Below the pieces are notes generated by a model. The model had not been told where the DNA came from. It did not search any database and worked only from the letters and a program-made list of their open reading frames with translations. From assembly GCA_004352715.1 (NCBI GenBank), contig SCFE01000081.1:1758537-1822536 (forward strand): a stretch of DNA of 64,000 nt, in the 5' to 3' direction. The translations under genes and the position numbers were made by a program. Of this stretch, positions 1-11,920 are shown piece by piece (position 1 is the first letter of the stretch; each line of letters starts with the position of its first letter). This stretch comes from Hofstenia miamia. Its lineage: Eukaryota > Xenacoelomorpha > Acoela.

Positions 1-714
1 TGATATCTTTATATAAGGATTTGCCGCTGATCTCAATAATATATTGAATCAAACTGTTGCGAGTAATTACTGCCTTAGGAAAATTGTTTGGATCGTTTGT
101 CAAAATTTTGGATAATTTTGCTTCTTTTGGGAAGAGTTATGTTACAAACCCCAATAACGGGTTCACACTGGATGCCAAACAATCATTTGCTCATCAATTG
201 AACTTGAATCTTAAATAATGATTTCGCAATTATATATAATGACAATATGTAGATAAATCTAGCAAAACTGAAATTAGTTTACCATTTTAAAACTAAGCAG
301 GTTTTTGCAAGGATATCTTTTTAAACTGAAAAATTTATTTAGCTTAATGTCTAAATACTTGCTTATTGTTGTACTTCAGTGTCAAAAAATAATCATGAAT
401 AAATTATTTTGTATATTCATTCTAGTTGTATATTATATTTTCTAAGAATTAGAAATATGATTACAGGTTTTCTCATTTTAGATATTTTATGAGATCATAT
501 ATACATGTATATTTATAAAATTCCAAAAATATAAATACCAATGCCACTGAATTTCTATAAGCAAGGGCGTAGGCATAGTTAGCATTTCCGCTTAAGGGAC
601 GGAAAGTTGTAATCGTAATCGGGTTTTACTGAAACTTCTAATGGCTAAGGTGTGCCCAGTAGTGATAAATATTGCTATTGGCATTTATATATATATATAT
701 ATATATTTATCAGA

Positions 715-764
<50 letters not shown>

Positions 765-1290
765 CAAGTGAACCTCAGTGTCAATTTCATTAACTGAATT
801 TCACTAAGTCGCTTACTATTAGTAGGGAGGACCTAACCAAGACAGATTTTGACCCTAATTATCGGGAACTGTGAAAGCAATACGTTTGCTGTAAGCAGCA
901 GGGGTGTCGATTTTGGTAATGCCAAATATGTCAAGATGAAATTTCTAGCCATACATTATGGTCATAATGTAAAATATGATGAATGATGGTGAAATGTACC
1001 TAGAATGGTGGTGATAATTTCAATTTAATAATGCAATTTCTAATATTTAGCAAATTAAAAGTTGCATTAAAAAATCGTTTTTCTTGTAATTTGAAATGGT
1101 CTTGATATCACAAGAAACAATCAATTCACTAGGTCTCAGAACGATCTTGAAACGTTCAGAAACAAATTCTAAAGTAAAACAGTTATTGTTCTCTTGTCCT
1201 TCTAACAACAGGCGCAAAAATTGAAAATGGTAAAAATATTAATCGTCTTTAGTATTAGTTTACAATCTACTGAAACTGGTTACTAAACTC
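1..1290. other. Intergenic AT-rich sequence upstream of a LINE
   Basis: I see no gene here. The stretch holds two (TA)n tracts (about 685-707 and 717-760) and two short GC-richer starts, near 566 (AAGGGCGTAGGC) and 897 (CAGCAGGGGTGTCG), that resemble the outer ends of hAT-type MITEs. No matching inverted end or target duplication was found for either. Confidence 0.5.
685..760. repeat. (TA)n microsatellite, interrupted
   Basis: Alternating TA from about 685 to 707, a short break containing CAGATC, then an uninterrupted TA run from 717 to 760. Confidence 0.95.
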
Positions 1291-1373
1291 TTACAACACT
1301 TTTAAAACTTGATATTTTATCAAATATTTTTTATTTAAAGCAATTTGTAAGATTAATAGTTACCCATTCAATT

Positions 1374-4007
1374 ATGATAATTGTGCCAATATCTTTAAAG
1401 CCAGCCCGTAAATCTGAATATGAGCTTAATCACGAAATATTTGAATCGCTGTGGATAGAAATAAAATCAATAGAGAACTGCTTCCAAAAAGATTTAATAA
1501 ACATAACTTATAATCCAAATAAAAATTATCTAGTCGCATATTTAAATTATAAAATATACGAAATATCTGAAATATGTAGTGATTATAACTCTCTAAATAT
1601 ATTCGGTGACTTTAATATTAATTACTTTAACTCTTATGAACGAAATTCTATAAATGAATTGTGTGCTACTTGTAATCTTCATTGTATAAATACGGTTTGT
1701 CCAACTCGCATGAACAATTTAATTGATTACTTTTTTACTAATTCTGAAGTTTCTTTCAAATCTTTAATGTTTGAATCATTTAGTGATCATGCACTGTGTA
1801 CATATATTAGTAACAAAACTACTAAAAGCAAGCAATTTAAAACCATAAATGCAAGAGACTATTTATCTTACTCAGATGAAAAAATGGAAAAGGCCCTAAA
1901 AAACATCCCATTTAACTATATTTACATATTAAATTCTGGACCTCAAATGGTTAATTACATTGCAAAAGAAATCTACAAAGCATTAAACACTGTTGCCCCA
2001 ATTAAGAAACGACGGGTTAAGATTAAAACAATTAAATTTCCTTTTTCAAACACCGACGATAATCAAGTCCATGAACTAGTATCAATTAAACGAGAATTAT
2101 TTGATCTTGCGAAATCCGAGCCGACAAAGACTAATTGGACCAATTACGAAAAATCAAAGAAAGTCATTAAGCAATTAAGAACAAAAAATTTAACTAAAGC
2201 TCGGCAAAAATTCTTTAACCAATTAAATTCTACTCGAGAAAAATGGCGATACATCCATAAATTTATCGGAAAATCTAAAGGTCTTTCATCCGAAATAAAT
2301 GAATTAAACATCAATAATACTACCGTTACAGACAAAACTCAAATACTAAATCATTTAAATTCAACATTCAAAGAACTTGGAAATTTCAATTTCCCATCCT
2401 ATAAGAAAAAACAAAATTCTGATAATCTCAAACAATCAAAACAATTTTCCTTTAGACTTGCTACAATCAATGAATTAGAAAACATTGTTAAAAAACTTGA
2501 TACCAACAAATCAACCGCTTCTTATAATCTCCCATTTTTTATTATTAAACGTTTTTTTCCTATTTTTGGAGAACAATTATTAGTCGCATTTAATCAATGT
2601 ATTATTGATTGTGAATTTCCAGACTTACTAAAAAAATCGTATATAACTCCTATATATAAAAAAGGTGACAACCTAAACGCAAAAAATTATAGACCCATTT
2701 GTATTACACATCCTTTTAGCAAACTCTTTGAAAAACTGTTGTATATTCAAATAAACGCATTCCTAAAATCTGAAAACATCCTATCGAATAAGCAATTTGG
2801 TTTTCGTGCTGGGCATAGCACCCAGGACGCAATTTTATCGATCACGCAACAAATTAAGTCTAATATATCTCATAATAAGTGCAGTTGTGTAGCATTACTA
2901 GATTTAAGTAAGGCATTCAATTCAATGAATTTCGATATCTTGCAAGACAAGCTTATAAATTATAATTTTGGTGTTAACTCAATTAATTTAATTATGAACT
3001 TCTTAAAAAATAGACAGCAGCGTGTAATATTAAACAGTAAAAAATCAAGTTATGTTACAACCGACCGTGGGGTGCCCCAAGGTACTGTACTTGGCCCTAT
3101 TTTATTTGCAATTTTTGTAAATGATATAATAAAACATGTTAAACACAGCGACATTTACAAATATGCCGACAACACATGCCTAATAAGTACCGCAAAAAAT
3201 GCTTTTGATGCTACAAAAAACCTCTAAACAGATACAGAAAAATTAAACAATTATTTTACTAATAATCAACTGAAACTAAATATTGAAAAAACTCAATTTA
3301 TAATTTTTTCACCGAAGGCACAAAGAAATCTAATAAATGACATAGAACTAAAGATAAATAATGGGTCAATAAAAGAAAGTGAATCAGTCAGCTATTTAGG
3401 AGTGGAGATAGATAATGAATTAACATTTGAAAAATTTCTACTGAATAAGATTCAAAAAATGACTGCAGGCATTAGATATCTTTATCACTTACGCAATGTA
3501 ATATCAAGCAATTATCATAAACAACTGATACATGCTTTCTGTTTGTCTCATTTTCAATACTGTTCTTTTCTTTTAACTAACCTAAATTCGAAACATCGTA
3601 TGCTTCTATCAAAGACATTTAATTGGTGTATAAAAACTCTAAACTTTGCACAAAAGCATGACGAAGCATCAGTATATCGTAATAAATATAAAATATTATC
3701 TCCGTTCTATCAAATTCATATGCATATGCTATCTATCTTATTTAAATTCAAATCTCTACAAACATCTCTCCTTTTCCTTAATGATTATATTAAATTAAAT
3801 GAGCGATCGCAAAAATTTTTGAGTTTAGATAAAAATTATAATGGCTTCCATCACATATCAATTAAATTGTGGAATAATTTAGATTATGAAACGCGAATAG
3901 AAAAAAACTATAAAAAGTTTAGAAAAAAATTTAAACAATTTCTTCTAATAAAACAGTGTACATTAGGAGACGGTAATACACTTCATGCATTCGAAACATA
4001 CATCTAA
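1374..4007 (+). pseudogene. 5'-truncated LINE ORF2 (endonuclease + reverse transcriptase), one in-frame stop
   Basis: Non-LTR retrotransposon polyprotein that would nick target DNA and reverse-transcribe its own RNA. Numbering from the ATG at 1374, the C-terminal part of an APE-type endonuclease is present: GDFN at residues 78-81, a PTR...IDY block near 110-119 and SDH at 137-139. The reverse transcriptase follows, with PIYKKGD near 426, NYRPI near 438, palm motif A LLDLSKAFN (508-516), GVPQGTVLGP (566-575) and motif C YADN (597-600). A TAA at 3225-3227 breaks the frame. The same frame then runs open from 3228 to the stop at 4005-4007 and contains the ATG at 3402, so this is one ORF with a single nonsense codon. 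The frame is open upstream to about 1299 without a recognisable endonuclease N-terminus, so the copy is 5'-truncated or decayed there. Motif C normally reads YADD; the second Asp is Asn here. The layout suggests the Jockey/CR1 group, but the clade is not certain. Confidence 0.88.
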
Positions 4008-4200
4008 CATTGAGCACCTACACAAACATCCACTCAAACATTGATTATATTATTATATATTGTACATATTAATTTGTAGTTATTTGTTCATGTTTATTTT
4101 CTTTTGTCATGTGTTAGTTTGTAGATCTTGTATACATATAATGCGCAATAAATTTGCTCTGACTCTTATAAATGTAAAATATATAACATTAAATGTAAAA
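4008..4200 (+). other. Probable LINE 3' UTR and tail
   Basis: AT-rich sequence after the LINE stop codon. It contains GCGCAATAAATTTGCTC near 4142, followed by two copies of a TAAATGTAAAA-like unit near 4168-4202, which could be the 3' tail. No target-site duplication could be fixed because the 5' end of the element is not defined. Confidence 0.45.
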
Positions 4201-4254
4201 ATTTTATATATGGATAACAATAATTTTGTGGATTTCCATTACGGCCATATTTTT

Positions 4255-4345
4255 ATCTTTGCCATCCATGGTGGCCAAATAATCCTACCATATCAATATG
4301 GTATCCATAATATGTTACATAATGGTATGGTACCATACCATACCT
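4255..4345. repeat. Cluster of palindromes around CCATGG and GGTACC
   Basis: Three inverted repeats lie within 90 bases: GCCATCCATGGTGGC (near-palindrome, about 4260-4274), TACCATAT/ATATGGTA (arms around a 2-base spacer, about 4288-4305) and the perfect 20-bp palindrome ATGGTATGGTACCATACCAT at 4322-4341. All are built on the word CCAT/ATGG. Confidence 0.8.
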
Positions 4346-4773
4346 CTGGTAAGCAGACCAATCAAATTGCATCAAAAAATCAATGTGATCCTTTCCTTGA
4401 TTTCAATAGCTTTAAATTTAATACATTAGGCTTAGAAAAAGGCACATTTTCAATGACTCATTGTTCATTAAATATCCGACCAAATTTTTCAAACTATAAA
4501 TAATTTAAAACTCTGTTCTCTTTATTTTTGCCCGCCATATTTCAATTCATTTTTTAAATCACTAATATTTTGCACTAAGATTATACTTTTTAGTACTAAG
4601 CCTAAAAAATTTGGCGGTACGTATTTATTTTGTGCAATTAGAGGTGCAGATTGTTTCAAAAAGCTTCTATTTACAATAATCAGCTAATTATAATTAATAA
4701 CCAAGCCATTCACTTCGGTGTAAGTGCAATGCCTGAAATTAATGCCACTATTGACTATTGCCTGGTGACAAAG

Positions 4774-5107
4774 TTATTTGACAAGTTTGCCATGCAAAGC
4801 GTGACACGCAGATAAACGTCTTGAAACTGAATCCATTACACGGACTCTAACTTTCTGAGTTATTCGATGTTGCGGTTTAAGGATGTAACTCTATAATTCT
4901 TTCAGATTTGTGGGATTTTTTTTGTTGACAAAATCCTTAAGAATCTGCAACACGTTCTCTATGGGTACTAGATCTGGCGAATTCGATGAAGGGTTGCTCT
5001 TTCTAAGATCCATGAATCGGGATATAAGCAGGTTGCGTACAAATTCTTTGAGTATTTGGCAATATTTTGAACTATTCATTGTACCAGTACTATCTAGAAA
5101 CTTTAGA
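4774..5107 (-). pseudogene. Tc1-like transposase C-terminal remnant, internally deleted
   Basis: Read on the minus strand, a block GTMNSSKYCQILKE resembles the Tc1-family 'G.MNS..Y..IL' segment. It is followed after a short spacer by SSNSPDLVPIEN, the Tc1 signature around the last catalytic residue, and then, after frame changes, by VMDSVSRRLSAC, the conserved C-terminal 'DSM.RR..A' block. The middle of the domain, including the second catalytic Asp region (normally D.PKH or D.APCH), is missing, so there is an internal deletion. No DNA-binding N-terminus or inverted repeats were identified. It is a dead fossil. Confidence 0.6.
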
Positions 5108-5339
5108 TAAAATCCTCAAATTTTGAGTTATTTATCAAATTTCTACTGCAAAATTTTATATATTTGGAAATACATAAGGCGTAAGAAAAAATAATAAGTG
5201 AGATCGTACTAAAATTCTTAAATTTTGTGGATTCCGATTGAGGAATTTCATTGAATAGTGGCTGCAAACTTTGCAGTAGTCGATATGGATATCGACATTC
5301 TGCAATTCTGGATTCTGAAGTTTATTCCATGCCCACATT

Positions 5340-6205
5340 TGTTAAAAATGGAAATTTGTAAATCTGTAATTAACTTTATATAAATCTTAGCCAAGAAAAA
5401 ATCAATAATAATGGCTTATTTAAAATATATAAGTCTATCCACATCATAATGCTAATTCTAATTGACCGAAACAGATTAACTTTTTGAGCTCCTTAACTCC
5501 AAACAACGTATTTTGAATTCAAAATCACAAACCATTTTGTTGACAACAATTTCCCCAAGCATATCAAGAAATTTGGGAATCCTGGAATTTGGACACACCT
5601 ATGGATAGGTGTCCTAAAATTATTCGTGCGTCTAAAATACATTAAAATATTTTTTTCAGAGGAAATTCCGATTTTAAAATAAACCTATTTTTAAGATAAT
5701 AAAACTGTCCAAATTACATTGCACCAACAACACCTCTCACATACTTTGTCACTAGAACTAGATTTTGTAGTTTTCATTCTATAGACAATTTCAGCAATGG
5801 CATTCCATTCTTTTTAAATAACATATTGTGTAAATATATAAAGCTTAATATAACAGCTTCCACAAATATGTGAACCAATTTAAAATTCAAATGATGACCA
5901 CAATAAATTTGATTTATAAAGTGATAGGTGATTTAATAAAGCTAAGCAAGTGAAGCAATGTTAGCGAAATTTCCCTCGAAATTTTTACAATGCCAACCAG
6001 AAAGATAGATAACACTCAAGATTTGAGGTCAAACGTTTAATTATTGTCGATTTTTAATGGCTTTTAAAAATCAATAGATAATAATTTATTTAAATTCCTT
6101 GGATAATTTCGATTAGGCTAATCTAAAATTGCAAGCATTATATTTACTGGTTATTGGTCATTGTTACCAGTTTTTTGCTATTAAGTAAAAAGAACAGTGA
6201 CTGCG
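5340..6205. other. Intergenic sequence, no gene seen
   Basis: AT-rich DNA without a coding-like frame, running into the first assembly gap. Confidence 0.5.
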
Positions 6206-7205
6206 NNNNNNNNNNNNNNNNNNNNNNNNNNNNNNNNNNNNNNNNNNNNNNNNNNNNNNNNNNNNNNNNNNNNNNNNNNNNNNNNNNNNNNNNNNNNNNN
6301 NNNNNNNNNNNNNNNNNNNNNNNNNNNNNNNNNNNNNNNNNNNNNNNNNNNNNNNNNNNNNNNNNNNNNNNNNNNNNNNNNNNNNNNNNNNNNNNNNNNN
6401 NNNNNNNNNNNNNNNNNNNNNNNNNNNNNNNNNNNNNNNNNNNNNNNNNNNNNNNNNNNNNNNNNNNNNNNNNNNNNNNNNNNNNNNNNNNNNNNNNNNN
6501 NNNNNNNNNNNNNNNNNNNNNNNNNNNNNNNNNNNNNNNNNNNNNNNNNNNNNNNNNNNNNNNNNNNNNNNNNNNNNNNNNNNNNNNNNNNNNNNNNNNN
6601 NNNNNNNNNNNNNNNNNNNNNNNNNNNNNNNNNNNNNNNNNNNNNNNNNNNNNNNNNNNNNNNNNNNNNNNNNNNNNNNNNNNNNNNNNNNNNNNNNNNN
6701 NNNNNNNNNNNNNNNNNNNNNNNNNNNNNNNNNNNNNNNNNNNNNNNNNNNNNNNNNNNNNNNNNNNNNNNNNNNNNNNNNNNNNNNNNNNNNNNNNNNN
6801 NNNNNNNNNNNNNNNNNNNNNNNNNNNNNNNNNNNNNNNNNNNNNNNNNNNNNNNNNNNNNNNNNNNNNNNNNNNNNNNNNNNNNNNNNNNNNNNNNNNN
6901 NNNNNNNNNNNNNNNNNNNNNNNNNNNNNNNNNNNNNNNNNNNNNNNNNNNNNNNNNNNNNNNNNNNNNNNNNNNNNNNNNNNNNNNNNNNNNNNNNNNN
7001 NNNNNNNNNNNNNNNNNNNNNNNNNNNNNNNNNNNNNNNNNNNNNNNNNNNNNNNNNNNNNNNNNNNNNNNNNNNNNNNNNNNNNNNNNNNNNNNNNNNN
7101 NNNNNNNNNNNNNNNNNNNNNNNNNNNNNNNNNNNNNNNNNNNNNNNNNNNNNNNNNNNNNNNNNNNNNNNNNNNNNNNNNNNNNNNNNNNNNNNNNNNN
7201 NNNNN
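6206..7205. other. Assembly gap (1000 N)
   Basis: Exactly 1000 undetermined bases, so probably a fixed-size placeholder. The right edge begins with ATATATAT. Long open frames that cross it are artefacts of the N's. Confidence 0.98.
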
Positions 7206-7397
7206 ATATATATTTGAATCTCCTTCTGCGAATACGCATGGATATATTAAATTCAGAGTAGGGCTGTGCGAGTAAGGTATTTTTGATGCCTCCTCCACCG
7301 GCTAAACCGCCTCTCTTTATCACACACTTGACAAACTTTTGCGGCTGATCGAGTTTACTTGTTTAAAACATATTTTACTCATTATTTGAGATAATAT

Positions 7398-9225
7398 ATG
7401 ATAGGACATATGGTACAGGCAACATATTTATGCATTGCAAATTCATTGATCCCTTTCTTAATTTGCAACGTGTGGTATCTTGATGATGGCATCCTTTTAA
7501 CGCCCGTTCAACTTTTAGTTTATGCTTTTAGTTACCCTGATGAATCTATGGCTGGAATTGAATTAGAAATCAACACTGGCAAATGTGAAATTTGGTCTCC
7601 GAACGCTTCAATTGACTTCAGTCTTCTGCGAAAAAATATCAAAGTTAAGGAAACTGGTCTGGTCAACTTAGGCTCTCCAATAAGCACGAATTCTAATTTT
7701 ATCAATGATGTTTTCTCTAAAAAAAGTCGAAAAACAAATGCAATCATGGAAGAAATTCTCCAGCTTGGTGATCCGCAATTAGAAATGCATTTAATTCGGA
7801 GTTGTGCAGCTCTTCCAAAAATTTCCTTCAGCTTGAGAAGTTGCAATCCTAACCATATTGCATCTGCAATTTCAGATTTTGACAAAGCTGTCCATTCTGC
7901 TCTCGAAATATAACAGGTTCAGCAGTTTCCAGTAAACAATGCATGCAAACAGCTTTGCCAGGTAAACAAGGTGGCTTGAGAGTTCTCATCGCTTCTGTTT
8001 TAGCACCGGTTGCTTTAACTGGTTCAATAGTCGACTCCAATTCCCTTGCTTAACAGATGATTCCTCATATCGATTTACTATCCTACCAATCCTCTGATTT
8101 TCATGATATCTTCTCTTCAGCTTGCGGGACAAATTCCATATCTCCACCTGTTCACATGGCTCCTAAAGCTCAGAAGATCCTTACAGGCGAGTTGAATACC
8201 AATATTTTTTACAACATTCTCAGCAATTCTTCCAGCGATCGTGATAGAGTGAGGCTTCAATCATGTTCTCTTCCTCACAGTGGTGATTGGCTTTCTGCGA
8301 TACCTCTGAAGGCTCTTGGTCTTACATTAGCGCCTTCATAGTTTCGAGAAGTTCTCTGCTATCGTTTAGGTATTCCACTCCTCAGCAATGAGCAACAATG
8401 CCCAAAAATGCAACAAGACTCTGGACATTTACGGCGATCATGCCACGTGTTGCTCTGGTGAGGGTGATAAAATATATCGCCATGATCGTGTCCGTGATGT
8501 CATATTTAATCTTGCTTCTAAAGCTGTTCTAGCCCCTTTCTTGAGAAGAGAAATATCCCTTTGTCTCGCTCTCGTTCTGGAGATATTTTCCTCCCTTGTT
8601 GGTCTGCCGGTTGTTCTGCAGCTCTTGATGTTACCATCACCTGTTCCTTGGAATCATCAACCTTGTCTCATGCTGTATTTGCTGCTGGTCACGCTCTTGA
8701 TTTTGCAGATAATCGTAAAATATCCAAGCACGCCCCATCTTGTCTTGCTTAAGGAATTCAGTTTATTCATTTGTCTGCTGAATCTCTTGGTGGTTGGTCT
8801 CCTCTTGCCATCAAACATCTTCAAAGAATTGGTTCTATGGCAGCATCTCGGTCTGCTAACATTGATCAAAGTTTGTAATCAGGCAATTTTTTGAGCAACT
8901 GTCAATTATTCTTCAGAGGGGTAATGTCATTCTCATAACGNTTGCTGCTGGTCACGCTCTTGATTTTGCAGATAATCGTAAAATATCCAAGCACGCCCCA
9001 TCTTGTCTTGCTTAAGGAATTCAGTTTATTCATTTGTCTGCTGAATCTCTTGGTGGTTGGTCTCCTCTTGCCATCAAACATCTTCAAAGAATTGGTTCTA
9101 TGGCAGCATTTCGGTCTGCTAACATTGATCATAAGTTTGTAATCAGACAATTTCTTGAGCAACAGTCAATTATTATACAGAGGGGTAATGCTATCCTCAT
9201 TACATCACGTTATTTCAGTTCTTAA
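7398..9225 (+). pseudogene. Decayed non-LTR retroelement: RT C-terminus, zinc knuckle, restriction-like endonuclease region
   Basis: Fragment of an RT-bearing element with several frameshifts and stops. In order: RT motif C in WYLDDG (7472-7489); LEINTGKCEI and GSPIST (post-palm thumb region); ALPKISFSLRSC; then in other frames ALPGKQGGLRVLIAS and SLPHSGDWLSAIPLKALGL; a CPK(frameshift)C...GDHATC knuckle (about 8396-8455); EGDKIYRHDRVRDV; GDIFLPCW with ALDVTI (8561-8650); and ESLGGWSPLA. In RLE-type LINEs an RT is followed by a C..C...H...C knuckle and then a PD-(D/E)XK nuclease; the order here agrees, but equating D-I-F-L-P...D-V-T-I with that nuclease is my inference. The 5' end stops just before RT motif C. 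The 3' UTR probably runs to about 9470, ending near AATAAAAGTTCG. Part of it (8679-8940 and 8942-9209) is present twice because of an assembly join. Confidence 0.75.
8679..9209. repeat. Near-identical tandem copies meeting at a single N (assembly join)
   Basis: Sequence 8679-8940 recurs at 8942-9209, with the N at 8941 between them. The copies differ by scattered substitutions and small indels near the end. The exact meeting at one N suggests two allelic contig ends placed side by side rather than a genomic tandem duplication. Confidence 0.8.
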
Positions 9226-9479
9226 GCCAACTCTTTTAGTAAACCATCAATCATGAAGATGCCAATTTATCTTAATCTAATATTTTCTTATTATTTATTT
9301 TCTTATTACTATTATTTGTGTTTTTTTGTTATTGATTTTTTTTCTTCTGAAATTATTAAATTTTTGTACAGTGATTTTAGATGATTTCTTTTGTAACCTA
9401 TTTATATATTTGCAATCATAATATATTTGTACTTTATCATTTAATGAAATAAAAGTTCGATTTAAAAAATTTTCAGGTA

Positions 9480-11915
9480 AATATTAATTTCTGTTTATTT
9501 ACTTTTAGGCCTATTTTTATCCCAAAAATGACATAAAGATCAAAAAGTATATATTGTATATTTTGATGGATTATTTTACTATATCATTATTTTAAGAACG
9601 CGTGCATTCAATTGATGCATCTAAGTTCTTAACATGAACTTCTTTGAGTTTCTCCACTTGAAAAAAAGTGTGACAGCACTCACTTTAAGCTATTTGCAAT
9701 TTAACATCGCAAACAATAACATTTCAGTTTTTTAAACACTGCGTTATGTACTTGAATCGATTATGTTCTTAATAGCAGTAAGAAAGAAAATAAAATCAAG
9801 GCAATTTCAATTATCCCATAATCTCGCAATTCAAAAGGCCTAATGCATACACTCTTTCAATTGCTATTGGATTTGTTAGGCTGAACAATAAAGATTTATT
9901 CTCCTGAATGTCTACGAAATTAAAATTGAGAAATTTGTCATGTTGTGTTCAAATCCATAAATTTGTGGACATTATTCAAACTAAAAACGGATAAAAAAAT
10001 TCTTTCAATAATAATCACTTGGGTCAGTGTTGGTCGATTTAAATCACACCGTTTAAATATTCTGAGAAAAAAATTTTTTGCCAAAGACAACAATTTGTAT
10101 GATAATAACAAAAACAACCGAAAAAAGCCCAACAAAACATCCATATCTCTTATTATTATATACGGATATAATCACCCCATTAACCTCTACCCTCCATTAA
10201 AATCTAGCATAAACAATTAGGATTTCACCCACCAGCCTCCTTGATTACCTAAGATAGGAGTATTTTACGATTCTGCGGGAACATCTACGGGGACTTGGGA
10301 CAATATATTTCTGTGAAAATGGGGCAAACATCGGTCTACACCAATAAATAAAAAAGCTTTGATAAATGATTCAGAATAATTTTTGCCAATTAGGCCAATG
10401 CACCAAATGAGATCATGAGCTTAGAAAACTTATTGTAACTGGCATGGGAAGAACTGGGATCAAATTCAATGATTAAGTTATTTAAATTCTAAATTCGAAG
10501 AAACCTAGAACAATCTAGTGTTTCCCGGGCTAGCCTGCGCAGCCCGAAGTCCACGGGCTCAGGCGGACTTGATGAAACTGGCAGGCTTTACGCTGGGAGT
10601 GATGAGACATGGATTATTATTAATTAGTCACCATTTAATTAGATTTTGATGAGGAATAAAATTTTTATTTTTTATTTGACTTTGTTAAAGGGCCCGTCCA
10701 AGCGGTTGCAGAAGTAATTGTTATTTTAAATATTGCTACAAAGCTGAATGAACGATCATGCAATTGACATAGATTCATACTCCAGGGCATAGGTCGGGTA
10801 CGGACGGACCAATCTTTATTCTATGGACACGGGCACGCTAGCCACCTGCAAGTCCCTTAAAACCCCTCCATCTATTACATTTCAAGTTGAATAATAATTT
10901 AGAGTAGCAGAAACTTGTCTAGACCTTAACAACAACTACTGGAAATAAGTTAGATTTTTATCAAAAATTTTAATCCATTTAGTTATGGCGTTTCTGAAAG
11001 ATTAGACAGATTGGCATTTGTCAAATTATATATTAATTATAATTTGAAAAGGAATTCACAAATTGATTTTGGAATTATAAAAATTCATTATATTAATTAA
11101 GAAAAGAGCAAAAATTGCTAAAATATCATAATAATTCTATTGAATTATTCAACAGTGCACATTATTTAGTTAACAATGGAATTGACCACAAATCTTTTGA
11201 AGCGTACTTTAATGAAGTGCCCACAGCTATAATTCACACTGTACTGTCAATGAATTCTGCTGTTAATAATTGGACATTGTAATTATATTAGTTAATCAGT
11301 AGTACCATATGCCATTCAATAGATAGAAATTAATATAGTTGTATTTTACAATTTAACCGCATTTTGAAGAATTTTATCCAAGCCTGTGAAGAAATTTTGA
11401 AAGGTTTTTACAAGGACACATCTATGGGGTAGAGCCCGCTGATTCAATTATGAAGATATGTGCTAAAATATGTACTTATGTCTGAATTGAATAAGATTTC
11501 TTTCAATGAAAAAACCTGATTTTTGTAAAAATTTTCAAATTATTTCCATATCTAGTGTTCAAATAATGAAGCACTCTGATACCCATGGGGAAAAAACTAC
11601 TCTGAAATACTTTGGTTTTTGACAATCTGTATCAGTCGGATCCAGCACACCGTACGCAAAGTCAGAGATTGCGGTGTTTTTAGATTTTAAATATCTTCAT
11701 TAGTTTGTGAGTTATAAGCGATTAAAATTTTATGTTGAAGTCATTTTTGAAAAATTCCTAGTGAAAATAATGTTAAGGTTAGGATCTCGAATTGGGCGTA
11801 AGGAAACATTAAATTGGTTCTTGGGTAGTGCTAACACTCAGTGGCCAAAGCGGGAGAGGAGCAACCCTCTCAACTGAAGTTTGGTCTTCGGCTTCGCTCT
11901 GCTGATTAGACTCAA
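9480..11915. other. Intergenic sequence, no gene seen
   Basis: AT-rich DNA with one GC-richer patch at about 10525-10600 that contains an inverted pair GCCCG...CGGGC near 10541-10558. I found no coding-like frame or RNA gene. Confidence 0.5.
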
Positions 11916-11920
11916 TACAG

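Noticed and set aside
4060-4503. 147-codon frame after the LINE
   Set aside because: It covers the LINE 3' tail and the palindrome cluster; its composition is that of AT-rich non-coding DNA.
6144-7323. Long open frames across the first gap
   Set aside because: They consist almost entirely of N-derived unknown residues; the same applies to the frames over 15168-16299 and 35407-36538.
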